The notes beneath the pieces are model-generated. The model was not told the DNA's origin. It ran no database searches and saw only the letters and a program-made list of their open reading frames with translations. 64,000 nt of DNA from Bacillota bacterium (GTDB taxonomy: Bacteria > Bacillota > Clostridia > Tissierellales > Gottschalkiaceae), in contig JAEZUY010000002.1 in assembly GCA_023420895.1 (NCBI GenBank), forward strand, positions 1 to 64,000, written 5' to 3'. Of this stretch, positions 46,250-53,704 are shown in pieces. Numbering within the stretch: position 1 is the first letter of the stretch; each line of letters begins with the position of its first letter. Both the position numbers and the translations under genes were made by a program.

Positions 46250-46795
46250 ATGAAACTGCTTATAGCATCAGACATTCATGGTTCAGAACATTATGCAAAA
46301 GAAATTGCAAGAGTTTATGAAGAGGAAAATCCGAGATATCTGATTCTGCTTGGGGATATTCTTTACCACGGAGCGAGAAACAATCTTCCGAAAGGATACA
46401 ATCCTCAGGGAGTCATAAAGATTCTGAACAATTACAAGGACAGAATAGTTGCAGTGAGAGGAAACTGCGACAGCGAAGTCGACCAGATGGTTTTAGACTT
46501 CGATATAATGTCTACAAGTTCAAATATTTTAATAGACAGAAACAGATTTTTCATAACACACGGTCATATATATAATGAGGATAAGATGCCCAATATTCCA
46601 GCGGGAACAGTTTTTATATCTGGACATACTCACGTTCCGAGGGCTGAACTTAAAGACGGATATTATTTTATAAATCCGGGATCGACAACTCTTCCTAAAA
46701 AAGACAGTGCAAATTCTTATGCTATTTATGAACAGAACAGAATAGAGATAAAAGATTTTGACGGAAATGTAATAGATTCAATAGATATAGTATAG
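46250..46795 (+). CDS. Metallophosphoesterase, YfcE/MJ0936 family
   Basis: A 181-residue calcineurin-like phosphodiesterase. Metal ligands are in order: IASDIHGSE (Asp, His), LGDILYHG (Asp), VRGNCDSE (Asn, Cys/Asp), FITHGH (His, His) and SGHTHVPR (His, His). YfcE of E. coli is a phosphodiesterase of unknown natural substrate. The length and the KGYNPQGVIKILN insertion match YfcE. ATG follows CGAGGTG. Monocistronic. Confidence 0.9.
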   Translation: MKLLIASDIHGSEHYAKEIARVYEEENPRYLILLGDILYHGARNNLPKGYNPQGVIKILNNYKDRIVAVRGNCDSEVDQMVLDFDIMSTSSNILIDRNRFFITHGHIYNEDKMPNIPAGTVFISGHTHVPRAELKDGYYFINPGSTTLPKKDSANSYAIYEQNRIEIKDFDGNVIDSIDIV

Positions 46796-46803
46796 GCTGA
46801 AAA

Positions 46804-46856
46804 TAGAGGCTTGAAGAAGAAAACGGATGAGTTCTTCTGTCAAGTCTCATTTTTTA
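46804..46856 (+). terminator. Intrinsic terminator after the phosphoesterase gene
   Basis: GAGGCTTGA...GAAGAA pairs imperfectly with TTCTTC...TCAAGTCTC, followed by ATTTTTTAT. Confidence 0.7.
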
Positions 46857-46869
46857 TACCTTAAATTAC

Positions 46870-46898
46870 TTGACAATGATAATCACTATTGATATTCT
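46870..46898 (+). promoter_or_regulatory. Metal-importer promoter overlapped by a Fur-type box
   Basis: TTGACA (46870-46875), 17 nt, TATTCT (46893-46898). The sequence GACAATGATAATCACTATT (46872-46890) agrees with the 19-bp Fur consensus GATAATGATAATCATTATC at 16 positions and overlaps the -35 box and spacer, as expected for a metal-dependent repressor of the Fur family (Fur or Zur). Confidence 0.75.
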
Positions 46899-46931
46899 TT
46901 AATTAGAATAAGAGAATTAGGAGGAGTGAAG

Positions 46932-47873
46932 ATGAAAAGAATTTTAGCTGTTGCGCTTTCGCTTTCTTTAGCGGCAGCCGCTATGACTGGATGTTCATCA
47001 GGTTCTTCAGAACAGAATGTTGAAACAGACGGAGGTAAAAAGACAGTAGTGGCCACGACCACTATGCTGAAAGATCTGACGGAACAGATTTCACAGGGAG
47101 ATTTGCAAGTAGAAGGTCTTATGGGGCCGGGAGTCGATCCGCATCTCTACAAGCCGAGTGCAGGGGATGTGAATAAGCTTCAGAATGCCGATTTAGTAGT
47201 TTATGGAGGTCTGCATCTGGAAGGACAGATGGGAGAAGTTTTCAAAAATCTGGAAAGCAAAGGAAAAAGAGTTCTGGATTCCTCAGAAGGAATAGACAAA
47301 TCGATGCTCATAAGTTCAGAAGATTTTGAAGGAAATTATGATCCGCACATATGGTTTGATGTGAAGATATGGGAAGAAGTTGCCAAAAATGTAGAGTCTT
47401 CACTTGAAGAAATCGATCCGGAGAACAGTGAAACATATAAGGAAAATCTGGACAAGTACTTAAAAGAGCTTGACGAGCTCGACAGATACGTTGAAAAAAG
47501 AGCGGAAGAAGTGCCTGAAGATCAGAGAGTTCTAGTGACTGCGCACGACGCTTTCAATTATTTTGCAAAAAGATATGGATTTGAAGTTAAAGGACTTCAG
47601 GGACTGAGTACAGAATCTGAAGCGAGCACAGCAGATATTTCAGAGATATCCGATTTCATTAAAGACAGAAAGATAAAAGCTGTTTTTGTGGAGTCTTCAG
47701 TGCCGAAAAAGAATATAGAAGCTCTTCAGGAGTCTGTAAAAGCTAAAGGTTTCGATGTTGAAATAGGAGGAGAACTGTATTCCGACTCTCTTGGAGATGA
47801 AAGTTCAGGAGCAGACACTTATATCGGAACTATAAGACATAATATAGACACTATAGTTGAAGCGCTTAAATAG
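46932..47873 (+). CDS. Metal ABC transporter substrate-binding lipoprotein (ZnuA/TroA/MntA type)
   Basis: A 313-residue cluster A-I binding protein for Zn2+, Mn2+ or Fe2+. A lipoprotein signal (LSLSLAAAAMTGCSSG) precedes TTTMLKDLTEQISQGD, the metal-ligand segments GVDPHLYKPSAGD and GGLHLEGQM, DPHIWFDVKIW, and VTAHDAFNYFAKRYG. There is no long His-rich loop, which is more usual for manganese or iron than for zinc binders, but this is weak evidence. The ATG at 46932 follows GGAGGAGTG. First gene of a four-gene operon behind a Fur-type box. Confidence 0.9.
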   Translation: MKRILAVALSLSLAAAAMTGCSSGSSEQNVETDGGKKTVVATTTMLKDLTEQISQGDLQVEGLMGPGVDPHLYKPSAGDVNKLQNADLVVYGGLHLEGQMGEVFKNLESKGKRVLDSSEGIDKSMLISSEDFEGNYDPHIWFDVKIWEEVAKNVESSLEEIDPENSETYKENLDKYLKELDELDRYVEKRAEEVPEDQRVLVTAHDAFNYFAKRYGFEVKGLQGLSTESEASTADISEISDFIKDRKIKAVFVESSVPKKNIEALQESVKAKGFDVEIGGELYSDSLGDESSGADTYIGTIRHNIDTIVEALK

Positions 47874-47889
47874 ATAAGGGGTGAAAATG

Positions 47890-48609
47890 ATGGACAGTGT
47901 GATCAGAATAGACGATTTGACGGTTGCGTACAGGGAAAAACCGGTGCTCTGGGATATAGACCTCGAATTTGAAAGAGGAAAGATTACTGCTATTGTCGGT
48001 CCAAACGGCGCAGGAAAATCCACTCTTATTAAATCCATACTGAATCTCATTAAGCCGATATCGGGAAGAGTGCTCATTGACGGCGATACCTACAAAAATC
48101 AGGATATCGCCTACATACCCCAGTCAGGTTCAGTAGACTGGGATTTTCCTACAGATGTTTTAGATGTTGTTTTAATGGGAAGATACGGAAAAATCGGATG
48201 GTTTAAAAGGCCTTCTAAAGAAGATAAAGAGAAAGCTTTAGAAGCTATAGAAAAGGTCGGGATGACTGAATTCAGAAACAGACAGATTTCACAGCTTTCA
48301 GGAGGTCAGCAGCAGAGAGTGTTTCTTGCAAGAGCACTTGTGCAGGAAGCTGATATTTACTTTATGGATGAGCCTTTCAAAGGAGTAGACGCAGTGACAG
48401 AGCGCACCATAATAAAGCTGCTTAGAGAGCTTAAAGCCCAGGGAAAAACGGTCATAATAGTGCATCATGATTTAAGAACTGTACCGGAATATTTTGACAA
48501 TGTAGTTCTCTTAAACAAGAGAATAATAGAATACGGTCCTGTTTCAGAAGTATTTACGGATGAGAATATAGATAAAGCGTATTCTATAAACAGAAAGGTG
48601 ACTGATTGA
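47890..48609 (+). CDS. Metal ABC transporter ATP-binding protein
   Basis: A 239-residue ATPase: Walker A GPNGAGKSTLIKS near residue 38, Q-loop YIPQSGSVDWDFPTDVLDVV (a stretch typical of Mn/Zn importer ATPases), signature LSGGQQQRVFLARAL, Walker B IYFMDEPFKGVD and switch His in VHHDLRT. The ATG at 47890 is eight bases after AAGGGG; an ATG at 47887 is possible. It is placed 16 bases after the binding-protein gene and one base before the permease gene. Confidence 0.92.
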   Translation: MDSVIRIDDLTVAYREKPVLWDIDLEFERGKITAIVGPNGAGKSTLIKSILNLIKPISGRVLIDGDTYKNQDIAYIPQSGSVDWDFPTDVLDVVLMGRYGKIGWFKRPSKEDKEKALEAIEKVGMTEFRNRQISQLSGGQQQRVFLARALVQEADIYFMDEPFKGVDAVTERTIIKLLRELKAQGKTVIIVHHDLRTVPEYFDNVVLLNKRIIEYGPVSEVFTDENIDKAYSINRKVTD

Positions 48610-48610
48610 T

Positions 48611-49492
48611 ATGGATTTTTCTATATTCAGTGATTATACGATAAGAACTGTTGCAGTCGGATCTGCAATTTTAGGAATTATAAGCGGAATAATGGGAAGT
48701 TTTGCTTTCATAAGAAGACAGAGTCTTTTAGGAGATGCAGTTTCTCACTCTGCGCTTCCGGGAATATGCATAGCGTTTTTAATAACTCAGGCGAAAGAGA
48801 CCGAAGCGCTTCTCGCCGGAGCTACAATATCAGGATTTCTGGCTTCATATTTCATATTCGGAATAGTGAAACATTCAAAACTGAAGTTTGATACGGCTCT
48901 GGCTCTGGTTTTCTCGTCTTTTTTCGGACTGGGTGCAGTTCTTCTGACATATATTCAGAAGCTTCCGAATTCGAATCAGGCAGGACTCGACAAGTTCATA
49001 TTCGGGCAGGCATCCACATTTCTTGAAAGAGATTTGAGAGTTATGGAAATAATGTGCGCAATAGTGATAATATCCGTTGTTCTGTTATGGAAAGAGATGA
49101 AGATAGTATCTTTTGATCCGGAGTTTGCAGACAGTATAGGGATATCGTCTCAAAAAGTGGGAATGTTTATTTCTTTTTTAATCGTTCTTTCAGTTATGGT
49201 CGGAATTCAGATGGTGGGAGTCGTGCTTATGAGCGCAATGCTTATAGCGCCGGCATCGGCGGCGAGACAGTGGACTAGCAGTTTCAGTTCAATGGTCGTT
49301 CTTTCTTCGGTATTCGGAGCAGTTTCAGGGGTGGCAGGAACGCTTATAAGCTCGAGTGTTTCAAAGCTTGCAACGGGCCCTGTAATAGTAATAACTGCCA
49401 GCATAATAGTACTTATAAGTCTCATTTTTGCTCCGAAAAGAGGACTCTTATGGAAGAAGCTTAAATTTATGAATTATAAGGTGATTGAATGA
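48611..49492 (+). CDS. Metal ABC transporter permease (TroC/MntC type)
   Basis: A 293-residue permease of the ABC-3 family with eight or nine membrane helices. Family sequence is seen in LGIISGIMGSFAFIRRQSLLGDAVSHSALPGICIAF, SFFGLGAVLLTYIQ and VGVVLMSAMLIAPASAARQW. It starts one base after the ATPase gene ends (GTGACTGATTGATATG) and overlaps the next permease gene by four bases (ATGA). Confidence 0.92.
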   Translation: MDFSIFSDYTIRTVAVGSAILGIISGIMGSFAFIRRQSLLGDAVSHSALPGICIAFLITQAKETEALLAGATISGFLASYFIFGIVKHSKLKFDTALALVFSSFFGLGAVLLTYIQKLPNSNQAGLDKFIFGQASTFLERDLRVMEIMCAIVIISVVLLWKEMKIVSFDPEFADSIGISSQKVGMFISFLIVLSVMVGIQMVGVVLMSAMLIAPASAARQWTSSFSSMVVLSSVFGAVSGVAGTLISSSVSKLATGPVIVITASIIVLISLIFAPKRGLLWKKLKFMNYKVIE

Positions 49493-50589
49493 ATGCGCAT
49501 TTAGAAATCCAGATAATAGCGATACTTGCGGCGATGGCCTGTGCGATACCTGGTGTATTTCTCATATTGAGAAAAATGGCTATGATTTGTGACTCGATAA
49601 CTCACACAATCCTCCTTGGGATAGTCATATCTTTTTTCGTAGTTCAGGATCTGTCATCGCCGTTTCTTATAATAGGAGCCGCCCTGATGGGCGTATTTAC
49701 AGTATATCTTACAGAACTTCTGAATCAGACACGGCTGGTGTCGGAAGATTCGGCAATAGGGCTGATATTTCCAGCACTGTTCAGTATTGCGATAATAATG
49801 ATAAGCAAATTTGCAAGCACAGTCCATCTGTGTATAGATTCGGTTTTTCTAGGAGAAATAGAGTTCGCGCCTTTTGACAGAATGCTGATAGGAGGAACTG
49901 ATATAGGTCCGAAAGGATTCTATATAATAGGTGCAATATTTCTGATAAATCTCATTTATGTGCTCGTATTCTATAAAGAGCTGAAGCTTGCGACATTTGA
50001 CAAGGCGCTTGCTTTTACAATGGGGTTTGCTCCGGCATTTATACACTATTCTCTTATGACAGTAGTTTCTGTGACGACTGTGGGAGTTTTCCAGGCAGTA
50101 GGTTCAATTCTCGTAATATCTTTCATGATAGGGCCTCCGGCAACGGCATATCTGCTCACAGACGACTTGAAGAAGATGATAGTCTATTCTATACTGATAG
50201 GAGCTTTAGACAGCATAATAGGGCATTCTATAGCTATGAGACTGGATGTTTCCATAGCCGGAATGATATCTGCTGTTATAGGAGCAGTATTCGGCATAGT
50301 GTTTATATTCTCTCCTAAGAGCGGAATGATTACAGATATAAGAAGAAGAAAGAGACAGAAAATAGAATTTACAGAAAATTCAGTGCTGTATCACATATTC
50401 AGCCACAGAAATGATGAGGATTTTGAATATGAATGCTCACTGAATACTATAAACGAACATTTTAAAATGGAAAAAAGTTTTCTAGACAGCATAATAGACA
50501 ATCTGAGAAGAAAAAATCTGATATCCGTTGAAGACGGCGTAATGATTATAACGGAAGACGGCATCAGAAGACTTGAAAATGAAATGTAG
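49489..50589 (+). CDS. Metal ABC transporter permease with C-terminal winged-helix extension (TroD type)
   Basis: A 366-residue protein: residues 1-275 form the ABC-3 permease (FLILRKMAMICDSITHTILLGIVISFF, GVFQAVGSILVISFMIGPPATAYLL), and about 75 further residues after KSGMITDIRRRKRQK look like a winged helix (VLYHIFSHRN, SLNTINEHFKMEKSFLDSIIDNLRRKNLISVEDG, MIITEDGIRRLENEM). Long TroD-type permeases with such tails are known in Mn/Zn importers. Having two different permeases suggests a heterodimeric channel with the preceding gene. Four-base overlap with that gene; a terminator follows. Confidence 0.88.
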   Translation: MNAHLEIQIIAILAAMACAIPGVFLILRKMAMICDSITHTILLGIVISFFVVQDLSSPFLIIGAALMGVFTVYLTELLNQTRLVSEDSAIGLIFPALFSIAIIMISKFASTVHLCIDSVFLGEIEFAPFDRMLIGGTDIGPKGFYIIGAIFLINLIYVLVFYKELKLATFDKALAFTMGFAPAFIHYSLMTVVSVTTVGVFQAVGSILVISFMIGPPATAYLLTDDLKKMIVYSILIGALDSIIGHSIAMRLDVSIAGMISAVIGAVFGIVFIFSPKSGMITDIRRRKRQKIEFTENSVLYHIFSHRNDEDFEYECSLNTINEHFKMEKSFLDSIIDNLRRKNLISVEDGVMIITEDGIRRLENEM

Positions 50590-50602
50590 ATAGAACGGAA
50601 AT

Positions 50603-50643
50603 AAAAAAGACTCTTCAGAGGTTAAATTCTGAAGAGTCTTTTT
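50603..50643 (+). terminator. Bidirectional intrinsic terminator
   Basis: AAAAAGACTCTTCAGA and TCTGAAGAGTCTTTTT pair perfectly over an 8-nt loop, shared by the metal importer operon and proC. Confidence 0.93.
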
Positions 50644-51441
50644 CTATTTCAGATTCTGAGTTTTCATATAAGCCGCGTACATAGCCTCTATTACAGAACT
50701 TCTGAATCCGCCTTTTTCAAGCTCTCTGACTGCGGCTATAGTAGTTCCGCCGGGAGAACATACTGCGTCTTTAAGCTCTCCTGGATGCTTTCCAGTTTCA
50801 AGAACCATCTTGGCAGATCCCAGAACAGACTGGGCAGCCAGCTTGTAAGCGAGTTTTCTAGGAAGTCCCTGAGCAACTCCCGCATCAGCCATAGCTTCTA
50901 TAAATACGTATACATAAGCAGGAGAAGAGCCTGATATCGGCACTACTGCATCCATATAGTTTTCTGGCACAGTTTCCACTTCTCCGCATGAACTGAATAG
51001 TTCATTTATATCTGCAGTTTCTTCATCGGAAAAACTGTCGTCAGAATACGAGATTACACTCATTCCTTCTGATATGAGAGCAGGAGTGTTAGGCATGCAT
51101 CTCACAATTTTTGTGTTTTTTCCAAGCGAGTCTTTAAGGTCTGAAGTGCTGAATCCAGGCGCAATGCTTATAACTGCCGAATCTTTTTTCACATTTCCTT
51201 TCATTTCCTTCATGACTTCAGGATAAATCTGAGGTTTAACTGCAAGAACTATGTATTTAGAGTTTTTACAGAGATCTTTCACAGATTCAGACGGTTCTAT
51301 ACCGAAGTTTTCTTTCGTATTTTCAATAACCTCTTCAGAAACTTCGAAAAAAGTGAAGTCTGATGAAGGATTATCTTTGATAAGACCGTTCATTATACTG
51401 AATCCCATATTTCCGAGTCCTATAAAGCCGAATTTATACAT
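50644..51441 (-). CDS. proC: Pyrroline-5-carboxylate reductase
   Basis: A 265-residue enzyme making proline from pyrroline-5-carboxylate with NAD(P)H. The Rossmann start GFIGLGNMGFSIMNGLI, VLAVKPQIYPEVM, RCMPNTPALISEGM and the substrate-binding C-terminal signature HPGELKDAVCSPGGTTIAAVRELEKGGFR are all present. The ATG at 51441 follows GGAGG; an upstream TTG at 51447 is in the same frame. Monocistronic and convergent with the metal importer. Confidence 0.95.
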   Translation of the reverse strand: MYKFGFIGLGNMGFSIMNGLIKDNPSSDFTFFEVSEEVIENTKENFGIEPSESVKDLCKNSKYIVLAVKPQIYPEVMKEMKGNVKKDSAVISIAPGFSTSDLKDSLGKNTKIVRCMPNTPALISEGMSVISYSDDSFSDEETADINELFSSCGEVETVPENYMDAVVPISGSSPAYVYVFIEAMADAGVAQGLPRKLAYKLAAQSVLGSAKMVLETGKHPGELKDAVCSPGGTTIAAVRELEKGGFRSSVIEAMYAAYMKTQNLK

Positions 51442-51509
51442 AAACAATTACCTCCAATCATTGAATAATCTAATTTTATCACAGAAAAGGAAAAAAGTTT
51501 CATATTTAT

Positions 51510-51534
51510 GTTTCAATCTTCTATCATAGGGTAT
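51510..51534 (+). promoter_or_regulatory. Sigma-B-like promoter candidate upstream of the Sec-peroxiredoxin gene
   Basis: GTTTCA (51510-51515), 13 nt, GGGTAT (51529-51534) closely match the sigma-B consensus GTTTAA-N12-15-GGGTAT. A TATAAT-like -10 (51538-51543, in ACTTATAATAAAT) overlaps just downstream, so a sigma-A reading is possible. Confidence 0.45.
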
Positions 51535-51555
51535 ACTTATAATAAATACTTTATT

Positions 51556-51619
51556 AATAGATTTTTTCTATCGATAGAAAAAATCTATTTAAAGTAATAT
51601 TCTGATAGAAACAGAATAT
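51556..51619. promoter_or_regulatory. 34-bp perfect palindrome and second inverted repeat before the Sec-peroxiredoxin gene
   Basis: Bases 51556-51589 are a perfect palindrome made of two ATAG-N7-CTAT units, ATAGATTTTTTCTAT and ATAGAAAAAATCTAT, joined by CG. ATAG-N7-CTAT is the half-site pattern of OxyR. A second inverted repeat, ATATTCTG-N7-CAGAATAT (51597-51619), lies just before the ribosome binding site. One copy of the ATAG-N7-CTAT unit recurs before the next peroxiredoxin gene (52291-52305). The palindrome could act as an operator or as an RNA hairpin. Confidence 0.65.
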
Positions 51620-51639
51620 AACAAAAGGAGAGATAACAA

Positions 51640-52161
51640 ATGGAAAGATTAGTTGGTAAAAAAGCGCCTGATTTTAATCTTCCAGCAGTTTTAGGAGATG
51701 GATCAGACTTTACAGAAGTAAAATTATCAGATTACGAAGGCAAGTATCTAGTACTTTATTTCTATCCGCTAGATTTTACTTTCATCTGACCTACTGAAAT
51801 AAGAGCCTTCAGTGAAAGGTATGATGAATTTAAGGAACTTAATACAGAAGTTCTTGGAGTGAGTACAGACAGTGAACACTCACACAAAGCTTGGATAGAT
51901 TCAAATCTGGGTGAACTTAACCACCCATTAGGATCAGACAAAACTAGAACAGCAGCTGCAGATTACGGAGTTCTTGTAGAGGACGAAGGTATCGCATTAA
52001 GAGGTCTGTTCATAATAGATCCGGAAGGAATAGTTAGATACGGACTTTATCAGGATCTTGATGTCGGCAGAAATGTTGATGAAGTTATAAGAGTTCTAAA
52101 GGGTCTTCAGACAGGCGGACTGGTTCCAGCGAACTGGGAAGAAGGAGACGAACTTCTATAA
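51640..52161 (+). CDS. Selenocysteine-containing peroxiredoxin (AhpC/Prx1-like), cysteine-free
   Basis: Read through the TGA at 51787-51789 the frame gives 173 residues, the same length as the neighbouring Cys paralogue and alignable without gaps. Codon 50 (TGA) falls exactly at the peroxidatic Cys of the family: [19 protein letters not shown] against DFTFVCPTEIRGFSEKY. The resolving Cys of the paralogue (GGLCPINW, C162) is Val here (GGLVPANW), and the protein has no cysteine at all. It should reduce peroxides through the selenolate, but the selenenic acid must be resolved by an external thiol. ATG follows AAAGGAGAG; an AGAGG-type site supports no other start. Upstream lie a palindrome and a sigma-B-like promoter. 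PrxU-type selenoproteins are known in some Clostridia. Confidence 0.92.
51787..51819 (+). promoter_or_regulatory. Candidate bacterial SECIS element in the Sec-peroxiredoxin gene
   Basis: Directly after TGA, CCT pairs with AGG (51817-51819), and a perfect six-pair stem ACTGAA (51793-51798)/TTCAGT (51808-51813) closes the loop ATAAGAGCC. The spacing to UGA is as expected for bacterial SECIS hairpins. Confidence 0.75.
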
Positions 52162-52185
52162 TAACTGAAATTTAAAATTCTTGGC

Positions 52186-52230
52186 AATAAAACTTTCATA
52201 ATAAAAACTTTCATAATAAAACTTTCTAAT
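52186..52230 (+). repeat. Three tandem 15-nt repeats
   Basis: Units AATAAAACTTTCATA, ATAAAAACTTTCATA and ATAAAACTTTCTAAT follow one another between the Sec-peroxiredoxin stop and its terminator. No function is evident. Confidence 0.7.
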
Positions 52231-52266
52231 AAAGGCGGAGATGATTCTCTGCCTTTTATTTTTTCT
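52231..52266 (+). terminator. Intrinsic terminator after the Sec-peroxiredoxin gene
   Basis: AAAGGCGGAGA pairs with TCTCTGCCTTT (one G-U pair) over TGAT, followed by a T-rich tract. Confidence 0.8.
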
Positions 52267-52445
52267 TTTTAAATCGAAAAACAGACTGAAATAGAAAAAA
52301 TCTATAGATAATACATTATAGATAATGATACTCGATACAAATAAGTGAATATCATTCTAAAAAAGGGATATATATTAATAAGCGGACATTGATTTAAAAT
52401 GTCTATTATTAAGAAAAAAAGTTTTTATATGGAGGAGTTGTTTTT
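52267..52445 (+). promoter_or_regulatory. Regulatory region of the Cys-peroxiredoxin gene
   Basis: ATAGAAAAAATCTAT (52291-52305) repeats the unit found in the palindrome before the Sec paralogue. It overlaps the first of two direct copies of TATAGATAAT (52303-52312 and 52317-52326). A hairpin GACATT-N7-AATGTC (52385-52403) lies in the probable leader. A separate promoter is therefore likely, with a regulator shared by both genes. Confidence 0.55.
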
Positions 52446-52967
52446 ATGTCAAGACTAGTTGGAAAAGCGGCACCAGATTTTAAAATGACAGCAGTAAAAG
52501 GGGACGGAAGCGATTTCTTAGATGTTCAGCTTTCAGACTACAAAGGAAAATACCTTGTACTTTTCTTCTATCCTGCTGACTTCACATTCGTATGTCCTAC
52601 TGAAATAAGAGGATTCTCAGAAAAATACGAAGAATTCGCAAAAGAAGGTGCAGAAATACTTGGAGTGAGCGTTGACGGAGAATATGTTCACAAAGCATGG
52701 ATAAATTCAGATCTAGGAAAACTGAATTTCCCATTAGCTTCAGATATAACTAAAAAAGCTGCAACAGACTACGAAGTTCTTATAGAAGACGAAGGAGTTG
52801 CACTAAGAGGACTATTCATAATAGATCCAGACGGAGTTATAAAACATCAGACTGTTAACCACAACGACGTTGGAAGAAATGTTGATGAAACTCTAAGAAC
52901 GCTTAAAGCGCTTAAAACAGGCGGACTTTGCCCTATAAACTGGGAAGAAGGAGACGAACTTCTTTAA
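52446..52967 (+). CDS. Peroxiredoxin (typical 2-Cys, AhpC/Prx1-like)
   Basis: A 173-residue peroxiredoxin with the peroxidatic C50 (DFTFVCPTEIRGFSEKY) and resolving C162 ([16 protein letters not shown]). It is a close paralogue of the selenoprotein encoded just upstream and most likely arose with it by duplication. It reduces hydrogen peroxide and alkyl hydroperoxides with thiol donors such as thioredoxin. No AhpF-type reductase is adjacent. The ATG follows TGGAGGAG. It has its own upstream operator-like repeats and terminator. Confidence 0.95.
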   Translation: MSRLVGKAAPDFKMTAVKGDGSDFLDVQLSDYKGKYLVLFFYPADFTFVCPTEIRGFSEKYEEFAKEGAEILGVSVDGEYVHKAWINSDLGKLNFPLASDITKKAATDYEVLIEDEGVALRGLFIIDPDGVIKHQTVNHNDVGRNVDETLRTLKALKTGGLCPINWEEGDELL

Positions 52968-52977
52968 TAAAAAGATT

Positions 52978-53000
52978 GAGCCCGGAAGGGCTCTTTTTTT
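52978..53000 (+). terminator. Intrinsic terminator after the Cys-peroxiredoxin gene
   Basis: GAGCCC, GGAA tetraloop, GGGCTC, T7. Confidence 0.9.
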
Positions 53001-53101
53001 GTGCCAAGTTATGGAATAAGCCTAATATTTTGTTTAGACAGTCTTTTAAGAGTGTATATATATATTAAGAGGTAAAACAAAATTTTAGGAGGTTTTTAAA
53101 A

Positions 53102-53473
53102 ATGGCTATAGAAAAACTTGTTAAATCAGGAGACTGGAAAGGTGAAAAACACGTACCAGCAATAATAGCTCCAGAAAAATTCACAGCTGGAGAAGCAATA
53201 AAAGTTAAAGTTCACGTTGGAGAAGAAATAGGACATCCTAATACTCTAGAACACTATATAAAATGGATAAAACTTTTCTTCATTCCTGAAGGAGGATCAG
53301 TTGCAGTTGAATTAGGAAATTATGAATTTGCAGCTCACGGAGAACTTGAAAACTTTGCAGAACCATGTGCGGAAGTAACTGTTAAGCTTCCTAAATCAGG
53401 AAAACTTTATGCAATGAGCTATTGCAATATCCACGGACTTTGGGAAAACGAATTAGAAGTTACAGCTGAATAA
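53102..53473 (+). CDS. Superoxide reductase, class II (neelaredoxin-type)
   Basis: A 123-residue desulfoferrodoxin-family protein without the N-terminal desulforedoxin domain, which makes it class II. The iron site is complete: H17 in GEKHVP, H45 and H51 in GHPNTLEHYIKW, C108 and H111 in SYCNIHGLWE. E15 and K16 of EKH are the conserved flexible-loop residues that aid catalysis. It reduces superoxide to hydrogen peroxide, which the neighbouring peroxiredoxins can remove. The ATG follows TTAGGAGG. It has its own terminator and forms an oxidative-stress block with the two upstream genes. Confidence 0.95.
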   Translation: MAIEKLVKSGDWKGEKHVPAIIAPEKFTAGEAIKVKVHVGEEIGHPNTLEHYIKWIKLFFIPEGGSVAVELGNYEFAAHGELENFAEPCAEVTVKLPKSGKLYAMSYCNIHGLWENELEVTAE

Positions 53474-53494
53474 TAAAAGCTTTTAAAGATAAAC

Positions 53495-53521
53495 GGACAG
53501 ATTATATCTGTCCTTTCTTTT
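53495..53521 (+). terminator. Intrinsic terminator after the superoxide reductase gene
   Basis: GGACAGAT and ATCTGTCC over a 3-nt loop, followed by TTTCTTTTT. Confidence 0.88.
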
Positions 53522-53704
53522 TGTCTAAAAACCTTTATATATGTTATACTAGGAAGTGGAAGTATGAAGCTGCCGACAGAGCGGCGGCAATAGTTTTACA
53601 GGAAATACAGCTTTTCATCCTTGGGGAAGAAGGGCTTTTTTTAATTAAATTAACGAAAGGCGGTGCAGTGCTCAGCTGATAAGAATACTGAGCAGATTTA
53701 AACT
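53521..53704 (+). promoter_or_regulatory. tyrS promoter and structured leader
   Basis: TTGTCT (53521-53526), 18 nt, TATACT (53545-53550) is the promoter. The leader has a strong stem GCTGCCG/CGGCGGC (53569-53588), a weak terminator-like hairpin ending in GGGCTTTTTTT (to about 53641), and AAAGGCGG at 53656-53663. A perfect seven-pair hairpin TGCTCAG/CTGAGCA (53669-53694) then separates this binding site from the ATG. The T-box sequence GGTGG is absent and I recognise no riboswitch class, yet the layout suggests attenuation. Confidence 0.55.

Noticed and set aside
46250..46795. A CRISPR array or tRNA genes in the intergenic gaps
   Set aside because: No spaced direct repeats or cloverleaf-like sequences were found in any gap; the short gaps hold promoters and terminators.
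51859..52161. A separate 100-codon gene for a peroxiredoxin fragment
   Set aside because: It is only the part after the in-frame TGA of the Sec-peroxiredoxin gene; the full frame begins at 51640.
53521..53704. A T-box riboswitch for tyrS
   Set aside because: The conserved GGTGG-type T-box sequence and a classical terminator/antiterminator pair are missing, unlike in the thrS and ileS leaders.
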